This document shows positions 21,648 through 33,245 of a DNA stretch of 64,000 nt, in pieces. The notes under the pieces were generated by a model, which saw only the letters and a program-made list of their open reading frames with translations, ran no database searches and was not told the origin of the DNA. The translations under genes and the position numbers were made by a program. The DNA is taken from assembly GCA_022059125.1 (NCBI GenBank), contig JAEUWY010000023.1:124001-188000 (forward strand), read 5' to 3'. This DNA is from Corynespora cassiicola. Lineage: Eukaryota; Ascomycota; Dothideomycetes; Pleosporales; Corynesporascaceae. Each line of letters begins with the position of its first letter. Within the stretch, counting starts at the first letter, position 1.

Positions 21648-23519
21648 TTTTAGAAATATCGATTAAAGATTGTTGGTTGGTGGGCTGAAGGAATGTCTTG
21701 GATGATGATTGCAAGTAAGGACCGGCCGACTTCACCTGGAAGTTTGAAGAATAGAAGGAGAGAATGTTGGAGAAGCTGTTGAGTTGTGAGCTGATGAGGA
21801 AGTAGTTGCGTTCCTCGAGCCCATTCTTATATCGAATGCCCTCTACGGACAACCTTCAGGGTGGACCAAGCTGATGCTGCGGACTTGTCGACCATGGGGG
21901 AATAGACGCCTGGCCCGAAACAGTAGTAGGCGCCTCAGCCCTTGCAAATGCCTCATATGGTAATAACTTTCATACAGTGGCAAAGGGGCGTAGCATCCAG
22001 AAGGAACGGTGCGAGATGGATACCGCTGGCTGTCATGTTTTGAGGCCGGATCTGTTTACGAATAGGGCTTGAGAGATGAACAGTGGGACTAAGGTTGAGA
22101 AACGGCTAACCGAAAAGACGGATATGGACAACGCAATGCGTTTTGAGTGCTTTGCCGGTACCTGACGTTCATGTGGGGACGTGGCGCAGCTGACGGTAGA
22201 TGGGATGGTCAGGTACCAGAATTGCACATTTGCCGGCCGGAACAAGGTTGATCCGCCCTGCACGACCCAATCGGGGTCCGAGGGGTCTATCAGCCACTCT
22301 GACCTCCTCACGCGAAAAGCTGCCTCATTGCATCCCCGGTTTCCCTTCCGTCTGAGGAATCCATCCCTCTGCGGTCGTCACTGTTGCCTTCGTTCCCCAT
22401 TGGCCATGCACAGAGTGCGGCGTTTTGACAGGCTTACAGGGATCAAACCGGGTCGGTCTCAAAGCCGCCGGTTGTCGCTCGCAATGTCAGAAGTTTGTCT
22501 CAACCCTACCTAAACGGCTATACACCTCTGTGTTTCTCATGCACCACCATTGTTCCCTTATGCCTCAGTCTATGTTTGACTTGCACAGTATCCTTAGGTT
22601 TCCCGTTATGGTTCTGGCACCCGATGTCGCAGCCTTGCCGCCTTCCCAGCTGTGCTGAAAATACTGCGATCTGCCCAGCGATCCGCTGTCGTCGTCATAC
22701 ACGGGCAAACAAACGAGCTTCCTCCATGCGAAACTTCCTCCGGCTTTTCGCATACCCGTTGCGAAGCCTCGTTGACGCGCGCGAGCGCTGTTTGTCTTTG
22801 CGACATCGACCTCGGGACCCACTCGACGGTGCTCACCTATTGTATTGCCGCGATGCCTTCGACTGATGGGATCCCGCGACAGGGGAGCTTACCATTCCCC
22901 GGGAAGGATGCAGTATCTCAGACGAGATGGTTGATGCCTCAAACCCTTAGGTATTCCGCAGATCCCTGTCTGTCACGTGACCCCATGTCAGACCGTCTCA
23001 ACCTCATAGGTCCGTAAAACTGCGGAAGAAGCATATTCATTCCTTTGCCCAGCACCAAGCTTGAGATTACGTATGGGGTATCATTACAAGTTTGCCGTAC
23101 CAATCATAGACCTTGTAATAGTGCTCCAACTCAACGCTGCATTATGAACGCCTCAGAAGAAAGGTTTCCAGGCCAGCCTTCATCATCCTGCAAATTTCGA
23201 TCCTCCATGAAGGTGACACTAGTCTCTTGTTCTCATATTGCAACGTTACCAATCGGATGTTACTCTGCCATCACTTCTTGGAAGAAGATTGAGGACACCT
23301 TCTTGAAGAGGAACCATGTGGACATTCGGATGTCCTTGTCCGGTCTATACCCTCTACCCCTGGTGGTATAGCAACTGAAAAATTATTGATCGTTACATTT
23401 GTACAGTTATCATTCAAATCACCCCATACGGATCACTGCGAGCTACCAAATTTCAAGGACAACAGTATCTGCTACTCGGAATACTACCATGACTTCGGCA
23501 AGCCAAACCTGTGGTATAG
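21648..23519. other. Intergenic 1.9 kb, no gene supported
   Basis: Short frames on both strands lack motifs or signal peptides. The first few hundred bases are the promoter of the secreted repeat gene. Confidence 0.35.
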
Positions 23520-23850
23520 GCCCCCATCCAGCTCTGCCCCTCAAAGCGCTACTACTTCTCCCTCTTCGCCAAGCAACCCCTGCCCAACGACCCGGGCGGC
23601 GCCGACGGATCCACCGCCGGGTTCATCAGAACGGAGGTCTTTGTGCAGGCGGGGACGTTGGCGGAGGCAAAGGTGCTGGAGAAGGAGTGGTATAGCTCTG
23701 AGTACTGGACTAGTTTGTATGCGTGGTATGAGGTGCCGGTGGGGAGCTATGCGAATGGCGTTTTGAGGATTGCGGTGAGTTGGGTTGCGGATGGGAGTGC
23801 TGGGAGTGTGAATGACGTCATAGGTGCGGACGGTAGACGCGTGCAATTGA
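23520..23850 (+). CDS. Unidentified gene, 3' portion (5' end unresolved)
   Basis: A coding-like frame reads PSKRYYFSLFAKQPLPNDPG, continues with TEVFVQAGTLAEAKVLEKEW, and ends with SYANGVLRIAVRTVDACN after removing a 49-bp intron (23775-23823). Exon pieces are 23520-23774 and 23824-23850, giving 93 residues. The upstream boundary is an acceptor-like tatag at 23515-23519, but no satisfactory first exon is seen; the nearest ATG (23489) is in another frame. I do not recognise the family. It may be a complete small gene with a distant first exon or a gene remnant. Confidence 0.35.
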
Positions 23851-23926
23851 GCGTTTAATACATCGCGTTGAGTTGATTGACATCAAAGTTCGCCCCCTAG
23901 CATTCATCAAGACACATAACTTTTGC

Positions 23927-26049
23927 TCAAACAGAGGCTGGTCCCTTCGGCATCGAAGACACAGCCTGCCCCCGCTGCAAACTCCACGCATCCTGCAGCG
24001 CCCGCACAACCGTCCGCGTAGGCCACGCATGCTCCTCCTCCAGCTCGTCCAGGAACCCAATAATCGCATCCTGCTCATCCCTCTCGCGGAAGTACTCGCC
24101 GCCGATGCTGATCCCGACCGCCGCCGTCGTCATGCCCGCCTGAAACTTCTTGTTGGACATTGCGAGCCCGCATAGCCGCAGGATCGAGCTGCGCAGCTGC
24201 TCCTCGATGGCATGGTTCATGGCGCTGGACCCGATGCCCACGCGCTGCCGCCGCGGGTTGTATACCGCGAGCAGCATGCGGCCCAGCTCCAGGTGCTGCG
24301 CTCCCTGCACCTGGCAGTCATTCATGTGCCAAATCACGGGGAAGTGTGCGCCCCGGGACGGCTGGGGGGCGGCGTAGTGCAAGGGCCGGAAGCAAGGTGG
24401 TTGGTTTGCGGTCCAGCTTTGCTCGAAGGCTTTCATGGCGTCCCAGCGCTCGAAGGCGAGGTTCGAAGAGCTGGTTGCGAGCGTGGTGGCTGTGTCGGGG
24501 CCGAAGCAGTAGCGCAGCACGTCTGCGCACCAGAGGATGATGCGGTTGGTCCAGCGGTAGTCGTCGGCGGGGCCGAGTTGGGTGTAGTCGAGGTTTGAGG
24601 ATATGGGCAGTCGGAACGGGCGTCGGTAGAGGAGGACGGACCAGATTTCTTGCCGGAGGGCTATCAGGCAGGCAGATGCTCGCAGGCCTTCGGCTGTGTT
24701 TGGAAAACCGTTTTCATCTCTATGGGCTCGATCGATGGATTCGAGGCTGAATAGGGCTTCAATGTGGTGGTTGCACATCACCGTGTGTACAACGCTTTGG
24801 TACGCTTCGGAATCGAGGCCTGTCAATGAGGCTGCCGGTGTAATCATATCAGCTTCTACTCGTACCAAAAATGATGGTTTCCGATAACATACTATCGAGT
24901 TGTTCATAGAACCGAAGAATGGTGGTGGCAGCAAGCGCATCGGCACGCTCAATAGCATTGAACTCAGATGCAGGTGTGTCGGAAAAAGTCATAAGCTGCT
25001 GTAGACAAATATTATGATAGTGGATAGCGGTTTCATCATTGAGCTCAGGTAAGCAAACCCCGCGGAAATATATTATGGGGCTTGGATGTCGACGTCTCCA
25101 GATGCTTGCCAAATGTCGGGCAGAAGCCGTACAGATTGCGTATAGCAGGACAGGGCTGTGCATGGCGCGTTGGGGGACGGTTAGCGTATAATGCGAGTCC
25201 CTGTCGGTGGTGTCGAACTATACAAATCAGTTCCATTGAGACCGCCCACAACTGTAAAAGAAGGGGCCTGATATATAAGCGAGTGTATAAACATACCGCG
25301 TGAGCCAAATCCTCTGAGAAATGTCGTATTAGGCACGCTTCCTGCAGTCCAATATTTAGAGACATGGCTGAGTCATCTAACTTTGATCAGATTTGGGGTT
25401 AGAGAAGAAACCAAATGAGCTCTTACCCAGAGTGTTCGTAATGGAAGGCGAGTTCTGCGATCCAAGTGCAGCCAAGGGAGATAGATTGTTTAGCAGGTGT
25501 TCATCAGGCCCATCAGCAGACGGAATTGTCGAAACACTACTGTGATAATGGGTTGTTTCGATGTGTAAATGTTCGTTCCTGGGATAATCCTCCGAAATTA
25601 TAGGGCTTGTGAGGGGCGGAGAAGATAGACTTTGAATATCTTCCAATTGGGGGTCAACAAAACTGATGGGAGAATTATGTGGGGGATCTTCGCTGGCAGC
25701 CTGAACTGTTCTTGTACCATCATCTTGACTGGATTCTTTAGCTATTTTCGATGTTTCATCCAGGAATGAAAGTTGTCGGCTTGGAGTTTGAAGCCATGTT
25801 TGTTCTGCGGAGAAGCCAGGAGTTCGTTTTGGCTTGGAAGTAGCCTTGAAGCGAAATTTCTTGGTTGCTCGTACACAGTTCAAATCCAACCTTCGGCAAT
25901 TCGAGCATGGCTTGTCGTTGTTTTTGTCACCATCGCCTAAATAAAAGTCATTTGTTCGTTCCTGTTCAAGAGGAGGTAGTCTTCTCACATTTGAGGTGGC
26001 GGCCTCGGCACGCTTCGCAAGGTCGAGGCCGCCGCACAGGAGTTGGCAT
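23927..26049 (-). CDS. Zn(II)2Cys6 transcription factor
   Basis: Five exons (minus: 25989-26049, 25427-25936, 25297-25376, 24893-25217, 23927-24831) give 626 residues. The binuclear zinc cluster CEACRGRHLKC...KPCSNCRRLDLNC has C-x2-C-x6-C-x9-C-x2-C-x6-C spacing. A 52-bp intron interrupts the codon of the third cysteine. A basic linker follows (KKFRFKATSKPKR). The C-terminal half matches the fungal-specific regulatory region, with LQEACLIRHFSEDLAHAF, VPQRAMHSPVLLYAI, ETAIHYHN and ATTILRFYEQLD. It should bind DNA in the nucleus. It lies next to a P450 reductase and a P450 and is a candidate pathway regulator. A longer N-terminus from 26202 is possible. Confidence 0.85.
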
Positions 26050-26485
26050 AGCTGTTGCAATGCTAGCGGAACTGGGGAGTATATATGTCAAAGGTTCAAG
26101 CCGTGTTGTGGAGGTTTGAAGCCGAAGACCCGCATCTAAGTCGGAAATCCCCGCACAGACTATTTGGATGGCGCTAGCACCAATCGACCATGGTGCATCC
26201 ACGTGAGCCGAACTTCTCCACGGCGTGCGTCAGTTTAACTAGAATTTCGGGCAATTCGCGGTTATTATCATGCGGAATGTACTATATCTAGTGTCTCAGG
26301 CTAATGCTTCTTTCAAGAGATGCAGAATTTCCACACACATCATGACTAACGGATTCAGTTTTGTTCACTTTTGGTAGCGCTTTACAAGTTTCTTACCATT
26401 GCTGGCAGCAGCCCAAGCAGCTCAGACTAGGTACTACAGTTTAAAAGAAATATTAAAAGATATAGGACTGAGCTGGTGATTTGTG
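26050..26485. other. Intergenic between two minus-strand genes
   Basis: It contains the promoter of the zinc-cluster gene and the 3' end of the reductase gene. Nothing else seen. Confidence 0.4.
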
Positions 26486-28576
26486 TCATCCCCATACGTC
26501 TTCAAACCAGAGCTTGTTTTGTTTCCGGTTCATTCTCCATTTTTCCACCTCGGTTTCATTCCATCCTTCCTGTGTACCAACGAGCTCCTTTGCAACCTTT
26601 TCCACATCTTTTGCCATGATCGCGGAACCGCACACATAGTACGCGGCTTCTTCACCCAAAAGCATCTTTGTGAGCTTCTCGTGGCATTCGCGCATTTTGT
26701 GCTGCACATACTGCTTCCTGGCGTTTACCCTAGAAAATGCAGTGATGATTTCCAACAGACCTTTCAAAGAGCCGGAAGCAAATTTCTCAAGCTCGTCCTT
26801 GTAGAGAAAGTCGACTTCGGGGCTCTGACACCCAAAAAACAAAAGCATCCGCCCAACTGGCCTACCTGTCGATGCCACCCGTGCGCGCTCTTGGACAAAG
26901 CCACGGAAAGGCGCAATTCCTGTCCCAGCCGCTACCATCACAATCGGTGTCTTATGATTCATTGGAAGCCTGAAAGTCGAAGGAATGATCTGTGCATGAA
27001 CCGATTGACATGCCTCCGACGCAAGATACGTGCTTGCAAGACCGGGGATCGATAACTCAGGATTCCTTGTCAGCTTTGTTGGAGTTACCGCTACCGTAAT
27101 GCCGAGTCGTTTGGGGGAAACCATGCATGAGCTTGAGATCGAATAGGTCCGAGGGACGATGGGCTGAATATTCTCGATGATGAATTCCAATGGAAGTGTA
27201 GCCCACGACTCGCTAGGTTCGTGCTCAATAGTCTTGAGCAGTAGCCGAGGGAGGTTTATATGGTTACGCTCCACGAGTGTAGAGAAAGCCTCCTTGTCTT
27301 TAGAAATCATCCGAAGAAATCTTTTCGTGCCCTCCGTTGTTGCGAATTGTGCTAATGATTGAACGGTCTCGCGCTTTATTGGGCCGGAAATGTCGAGGTG
27401 ACTCTCAAAGAGCGCACGGACGGTCGTTGGTGAGGGTGCAGTTGGAGTTTCGTCGAAATTCAGAGACTGAATCGTAATTGAGAAGTGCTGTCGCGAGTCG
27501 AACCCTAGAAGTTTAATCATGTTTGATATCTCCTCCTCTGGATTAACAGGCCAGATAGCGATATGATCTCCTGTTTTGTACTTGATCTGGGGTCGTTCTG
27601 AAAGATCAAGCTCAACATATACGCAGTGTCGTTGCGACGCCGAATTGACTGTGAGCTCATTACGATGCTTGACTGGAAGAGAAACGACACAGCCGGACTT
27701 TTTCACAGCCTTTCGCTGCGAGGGCTTGGCAATGGGCGCCTCAGTTATAGGAACGTTGCTCGGTGGGTGTTGTATAACCTTCAGGGTTGGACGATATTCG
27801 ATTGGATGTTCGACCAGAGACATCTCGATACTGAGTTGATGGAATAGAACATCTTTCCATTCCACAAAATCTTCTTCAGTGCTGCGGCTTGCTTCGTCTC
27901 CGGTTCCATAAGGAATCATCTCAGTAGCTCTCAAGCCTATGAGAAGCTCGACAACATCCACGACGACCTTGTTGTAAAACCGATATTTGCTGTTGCCCAA
28001 CCCGAACGCAGCGAACCGAACATCTTTCAAGGATGTTTGCAACCTGTCGGCACTTCTCAGCCAATGTACAGTATCCCATGTGTTGTCGCAAGGCTCGCCT
28101 TCGCCGTAGGTCGCAAGAAGGAAAATAACTTTTCGGTTACGTGGGACTTGGGCAATTGTTTCGGTGTCGTAGTCGGATAAATCCATGACTAGAGCATTCT
28201 TGTGGTAACGAAGTCGAAACTCGCGGGCAAGGCGATGCGCAAATCCTTCAGCAGTACCTGACTGAGAGCCCCAGAAGATAGCCAACTCGGAATCAGTCGA
28301 TTCGAGGATTCCTGCTATATTCCGTGTCCCTGGAGACTCATTCGTGAAGCCGTTACCTTCCTTGAGCTGCGGCCGCTCAAACCAGATGTGGCGGTAGGGG
28401 TCTGGCTTTGCCCAAAATGTGCCTTGGCCCAGATAATAAACGATACCGACAAGAATGAAGGGGAATACAACAAGATCATCGTATGGGAGATGATGTAGCT
28501 TGCCGGAGCAAATAATCTCGAGCGAAGAGAGCAATGGCGCAGGTACCGTTTTTGGTAGCTCAAGTGAAATCATCAT
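26486..28576 (-). CDS. NADPH-cytochrome P450 reductase (CPR), probably an accessory copy
   Basis: A single exon of 696 residues, the usual CPR length. A hydrophobic N-terminal anchor is followed by the FMN domain (FWGSQSGTAEGFAHRLA, ATYGEGEPCDNT). Then come the FAD domain with RTYSISSS, the NADPH-binding motif AAGTGIAPFRGFVQER, YYVCGSAIMAKDV, and the terminal WFEDVWG typical of CPRs. It moves electrons from NADPH through FAD and FMN to microsomal P450s. Housekeeping fungal CPRs usually sit outside gene clusters. This one is head-to-head with a P450, so it probably serves that enzyme. The housekeeping alternative cannot be excluded from one window. Confidence 0.9.
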   Translation of the reverse strand: MMISLELPKTVPAPLLSSLEIICSGKLHHLPYDDLVVFPFILVGIVYYLGQGTFWAKPDPYRHIWFERPQLKEGNGFTNESPGTRNIAGILESTDSELAIFWGSQSGTAEGFAHRLAREFRLRYHKNALVMDLSDYDTETIAQVPRNRKVIFLLATYGEGEPCDNTWDTVHWLRSADRLQTSLKDVRFAAFGLGNSKYRFYNKVVVDVVELLIGLRATEMIPYGTGDEASRSTEEDFVEWKDVLFHQLSIEMSLVEHPIEYRPTLKVIQHPPSNVPITEAPIAKPSQRKAVKKSGCVVSLPVKHRNELTVNSASQRHCVYVELDLSERPQIKYKTGDHIAIWPVNPEEEISNMIKLLGFDSRQHFSITIQSLNFDETPTAPSPTTVRALFESHLDISGPIKRETVQSLAQFATTEGTKRFLRMISKDKEAFSTLVERNHINLPRLLLKTIEHEPSESWATLPLEFIIENIQPIVPRTYSISSSCMVSPKRLGITVAVTPTKLTRNPELSIPGLASTYLASEACQSVHAQIIPSTFRLPMNHKTPIVMVAAGTGIAPFRGFVQERARVASTGRPVGRMLLFFGCQSPEVDFLYKDELEKFASGSLKGLLEIITAFSRVNARKQYVQHKMRECHEKLTKMLLGEEAAYYVCGSAIMAKDVEKVAKELVGTQEGWNETEVEKWRMNRKQNKLWFEDVWG

Positions 28577-29099
28577 GGATCAGCCGATGGAAAAGACTGG
28601 CTTGAGAAGTGTTTGCGGATGGAGACATTGTGATGGTTGTTATTGAAATAGATTTCGCTGCGGTGTCGTCGGAGAAGAACGACTTGTGATGGTTGAATCG
28701 AAGGCATGATCGCAAATCGGCGAGGGACTTCCATTTTTAGCGGGGGGACTGAATGGGCGTTGGCGCAGGACGTTCGGCGAAAGTTTTCTGGGCTCGGAAG
28801 ATGCTGAGGCTAGATTCGGCCCTGTTTCCAAACCCTGGCGAAACTCAATCGGGTAAATTTTCGCCGAGAAAGCACTCAAAACGTCAGCTTGCGGGGTAAC
28901 AGTAAATCGCTTTGCAGCCATAGGCCCGCTCTGCAAACCTCCGCCTAGGGCTATGCAGGCGTGTGCTTCGCAACACGATGGGAGATCCGGATATTCAGAG
29001 ACAGAAGTTCAGAACGATGAACGTATGGTTTAAAAGCACCATGGCGTTCACGCAACTTTCCATATCTTGCCAACATAGGGGGCTGTTTGATTGTCCGCC
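28577..29099. promoter_or_regulatory. Divergent promoter between CPR and P450
   Basis: The 523 bp separate two head-to-head genes whose products work together, suggesting shared control, possibly by the neighbouring zinc-cluster protein. CGG/CCG triplets occur but no clear paired site is identifiable by eye. Confidence 0.45.
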
Positions 29100-30659
29100 A
29101 TGCTCGGCCTCATCTTCCTAGCAACTATATGTGTCGCATTTACGTCTTTCTTTATCCTGCTTCCAGTACTTAGCTACTTTTACGACAGCAAAGGCTTGCG
29201 CAAATATCCAAACTACAGTGCCATATCTGGCATTTCAAACCTCAGTTATTGCTATCGATCTGCGTGCGGATTCCGAACCAAGGATTATTTCGAGGCGCAT
29301 AAAAGCCATCCAATTCTACGCATTGGACCAAACCACATCTCTTTTGGTCGCACCCCTGCCATAAAGGAAATATATGGCCATGGAACAAGATGCGTCAAAG
29401 ACCTCAACTACGAAATTTTGAAAGGAACGCATACTCACCTCATTGATGTGATCGACAAACCGGATCATTCTCGTAAGCGAAAGCTCATGTCTGCCGCTTT
29501 TGCAATCAAGAACCTCGAAAACTGGGAATACAAAGTTTCATCCCTCACGCAAAGGCTCATCGATGCTTTTGATATGTGTTGTTCTGGCCCCCCATCGAAA
29601 GAACAAACGCGTGTCGATCCATCCGAGGGGACCATCGACTTTAACAAATGGATCAATCTTTGGACCATTGAGGCCATCAACAATATCGCGTTGTCGTCTC
29701 ATTTGGGCCTTCTAGAGCAGGGTGACGACACAGTCGTCGCTGAACGCCCCGATGGTACCACGTACAAAGCACGATACCGCGAAGCGCAGAATCAGACTTC
29801 CTACGCTCAATCAGTCTTTGTATGGGACTATCAAAATTATCATCTTCTATCACAACTTTCCATGATGATTCCCAAATGGCGACGGACTTGGCAACAAGCT
29901 AGACCATGGGACCATGTTGTTCTTCATCAGGCCGCTGAACGATTGCGACGCCATCAAGCAGGAGAAAAACTTGATGACTTCTTCGCATGTCTAATGGAGG
30001 ACAAGAAGGGGCAGCCAAACAACCTTGAGTGGGGCGAGATTGTATCGGAAATAAGTGTCATCATCAACGCGGGGGCCGACACGACCGCAATCGCTCTGAC
30101 ACAACTCATGGACATGCTCCTAAGACACCCAGAAGATGTTCGCCAATTGCGAGAGGAGCTTGACATGGTCCTTGAAGAGGATGAGACCGTTGCCCCATAT
30201 GACAAGGTCAAAGACCTGCCATTCCTTAGAGCATGTCTTGATGAGGGTCTTCGATTGATACCTCCAACCTCTACAGGTCTGGCTCGGCGCACGCCTCCAG
30301 AAGGCTGCCAGATCTTAGAAGAATGGATTCCCGGCAACACTACTGTATCCATGTCTATATATGGCGCTCATAGGGATCCAGAGATCTTTCCGGAACCTGA
30401 AGAGTTTCGGCCGAGCCGCTGGATGGACCCTGACGAAAGGAAGCGGATGGAGCCACATTTCATCCCATTCACAACAGGTGCCCGTGGTTGCATTGGTCGC
30501 AACATCTCATATCTGGAACAAGCCGTCGTCATCGCGACTTTGTTTCATAGGTATGAGTTTGCCTTACCCGGGCCAGAGTTCGCGCTGCAACGGCACGAGG
30601 CATTCAACATCTTAGTCGGCGAACTTCCACTTAAAGTGTGGAAGCGCGTTCTTGCATGA
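29100..30659 (+). CDS. Cytochrome P450, benzoate 4-hydroxylase-like
   Basis: A single exon of 519 residues from the ATG at 29100. A strong N-terminal membrane helix leads into a proline/tyrosine hinge. The I-helix reads NAGADTTA, ExxR is DEGLR, the PERF-type region is FRPSRW, and the heme loop is FTTGARGCIGRNISYLEQ. Proteins with this heme loop are commonly labelled benzoate 4-monooxygenase-type P450s, and I place it there by pattern only. The exact substrate, probably a small aromatic or hydrophobic acid, is inferred. It is head-to-head with a P450 reductase and followed by a transporter in the same direction. Confidence 0.88.
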   Translation: MLGLIFLATICVAFTSFFILLPVLSYFYDSKGLRKYPNYSAISGISNLSYCYRSACGFRTKDYFEAHKSHPILRIGPNHISFGRTPAIKEIYGHGTRCVKDLNYEILKGTHTHLIDVIDKPDHSRKRKLMSAAFAIKNLENWEYKVSSLTQRLIDAFDMCCSGPPSKEQTRVDPSEGTIDFNKWINLWTIEAINNIALSSHLGLLEQGDDTVVAERPDGTTYKARYREAQNQTSYAQSVFVWDYQNYHLLSQLSMMIPKWRRTWQQARPWDHVVLHQAAERLRRHQAGEKLDDFFACLMEDKKGQPNNLEWGEIVSEISVIINAGADTTAIALTQLMDMLLRHPEDVRQLREELDMVLEEDETVAPYDKVKDLPFLRACLDEGLRLIPPTSTGLARRTPPEGCQILEEWIPGNTTVSMSIYGAHRDPEIFPEPEEFRPSRWMDPDERKRMEPHFIPFTTGARGCIGRNISYLEQAVVIATLFHRYEFALPGPEFALQRHEAFNILVGELPLKVWKRVLA

Positions 30660-31454
30660 TTTTTGGTTCATTATTGAAATTAGTTAGGCAGTATTGATTT
30701 ACATCTCAAATTACTCTTACACTTTCATGCAAACACTGCAGTCGATTGTTTTGAGATCACTTTAGTGTTATAAAGATGGATTGTTCTTGTAGAATTTATC
30801 CAGATCATTATCAATATTTCTTATGATGCTAATATGATTCGACGTTTTAATCTTATTAATGTATTTTGTTCTCGGTGTTCAAGATGGAATAATCAGAAAT
30901 CTTCGCAGGCGGAATGTGTAGTGAAAGACCCAAATGAAAACCGCTTGCCGCATGATGAATGGAATAACGAGCAGGTGGATAGCTATTTCCAGCGAGAGAA
31001 GTGACGTATATTACACATCGAAACACAAGATAACGGGCTAGGGACTACAGATCTGGGGTGCAGCTGGCGTGATTCCTGAACGGGTGCATTTCCGCCGAAA
31101 CCCTTTGTAACAGCAATACAGCCCGCTGTGATGTTCCAGGAAGGAGATTTTACGCCGGAAATTCCAATCCACAAACCCCAGAATATCTCCACAGCATTCC
31201 CCGCGGGGAGAGAAACTTGACTACCGTCTACTAGGCTACGGCAGTGCATTCTTCCCCAGGTTTCTGAATGCAGAGATCGGCTTAGCTTCGGATACACGTC
31301 CTTCTTGGAAGAAATTTGCATATAAGGTCGGCCAATCTTCTGATGCTGATTTCTAAAACAGCACACTTGAGAATTTATTTTTGTTTCTACCGAGAACCGT
31401 TCTATTGTCGAACTCTCAAGTGCTCCTATCCACAAGCCGAACAACTCTGATAAA
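30660..31454. other. Intergenic 0.8 kb, AT-rich first third
   Basis: 30660-30870 is AT-rich (3' region of the P450). The remainder is the promoter of the transporter. A minus-strand frame at 30983-31465 has no family features. Confidence 0.4.
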
Positions 31455-33245
31455 ATGAAGACCAAGCATACTGTCGAACCATCTACAGTTCACAAAGAAT
31501 ATGCGTCCGAGCAGCAGAATCATACTTCAGCTTTTCAAGAGGCCATCAACTATGACAACTCCGGCCCATCGGGCATCTTTCGCTCTCCCTATGTTTTCGG
31601 GGCTGCGCTTTTAGCTTCTTTCGGCGGCTTCTCCTTCGGATATGGTAATAACCTTCAGCTGGTTCAATATCTTCCTGGCTGACGGAAACTTAGATCAGGG
31701 TGTTATTTCTTTGATTCTAGTGATGCCAAAATTCCACGAGACTTTCCCAGAAACAGCACCAGGGCACCCCCGATATGGGTTCAATGTCGGATTCATGACT
31801 GGCATGCTCGAATTAGGGGCTTTCATCGGTTGCATCTTTTTCCCCTACCTTGCCGATCGCGTTTCTCGCAAGTGGGGCTTGACTGTGGCTACCTTTTTCT
31901 TTTGTGTTGGTGCCGTCATTCAAACAGCAGCGCACAACTATGGAACATTGGTAGCCGGTCGAACTATAGGCGGGATTGGTGTAGGGACATTGGCCATGGG
32001 TGCTCCTCTCTACATCTCCGAGATTGCACCGCCCAATCTGCGTGGCTCATTGCTAGTGTTGGAGGCCATCAGCATAGTCATTGGCGCCATCGTGGCGTAC
32101 TGGATCACTTATGGCACTAGGTAAGCGCTGCTCGCAAATGAACCAAGTCGAAAATTGCGCTGAACTGAATAGGGTGATTGCTGGCGAATGGGCTTTTAGG
32201 CTGCCGTTTCTACTCCAGATGCTTCCCGCACTAATCGTGGGAGGCGGCATCCACTTCTTCCCTTTCTCGCCCCGTTGGTTAGCCATGCGAGACCGCTACG
32301 AGGACAGCTTGCAATCGTTGTCCAAGCTCCGCCGTCTCCCAACAAGCCACGAGCAAGTGCAGGTGGAGTGGAAAGGCATTCTTGCCGAGGTGCAGTTCCA
32401 GCGGGAGGTCGTGCGGCGTGAACACCCCAACGCGAACGCCATCACCTCTGAGTTGCTGCAATGGATCGATCTTTTCCGGCCAAAATATCTCCGAAGAACT
32501 TTGATTGCGATCGCTATCCCCTTTTTCCAGCAATTCAGTGGAATCAACGCTTTTGTGTACTACGCGCCGACATTCTTCGCGGCTTTGGGCCAGGGCTACG
32601 AGATATCATTGATCCTTTCAGGCATGGTCAACATATGCCAGCTCGTCGCAGGAATACCCACTTTTCTTTACCTTGACAAGATGGGCAGGCGAAAGCTGGC
32701 CATTGCTGGTGGTTTCGCCATGGGTATTCCGCACATCATCATGGCGGGCATTGTTGGGAAGTTTAGCAGCAACTGGGAAGCCCACCAAGCCATGGGCTGG
32801 TTGGGCGTTGCGCTAGTTTGTAAGTATGTAAGAGGAATTCTCCAAAACGCATGTTAACGGGATCGCAGATATTTATGTTCTCTGTTATGCAAGCTCGTAC
32901 GGGCCGCTGGCTTGGACCTTGCCGGCGGAGGTGTTCCCTAACTCGAAACGCGCTAAGGGAGTTGGTCTAGCTACCGCCACAATATGGTTGGCGAACTTTA
33001 TCATCGGCGTTATTGTTCCCGAGATGCTCATAAAGTTGGGATGGGGCACATATCTGTTCTTTGGCTGTTTCTGTTTCGCGGCTGGAATCTTCTCCTGGTT
33101 CTTTGTGCCTGAAACTTCCGGAAGATCGCTTGAGCAGCTTGCGGCTGTGTTTGGCGATGACATAACAGAAGAGGAGGCACTAAAGACGGAAAACGTGAAT
33201 AGCTTGGTCCTTAGTGGTCCGGAAAAACTTCTCGAGAAAGTTTAA
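31455..33245 (+). CDS. MFS sugar-porter family transporter
   Basis: Exons 31455-31644, 31694-32120, 32173-32819 and 32869-33245 give 546 residues with about twelve helices. Sugar-porter marks include GYDQGV at the end of helix 1 (rebuilt across intron 1), DRVSRKWG, RTIGGIGVG, QQFSGINAFVYYAPTFF in helix 7 and PETSGRSLEQL after helix 12. The family carries hexoses, pentoses, disaccharides, quinate and related compounds. The substrate is not determined by sequence. Its place beside a P450/CPR pair allows import of a substrate such as a quinate-like or glycosylated aromatic, but that is speculative. Confidence 0.88.

Noticed and set aside
24856..24892. 37-bp version of the fourth intron in the zinc-cluster gene
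   Set aside because: It is in frame but shorter than other introns here. The 61-bp alternative (24832-24892) has a better branch-point context.
30983..31465. 160-codon minus-strand frame upstream of the transporter
   Set aside because: No motifs, no splice support, and it lies in the expected promoter.
23927..33245. Secondary-metabolite cluster
   Set aside because: No PKS, NRPS, terpene cyclase or DMATS gene is present, so a catabolic or modification cluster is preferred.
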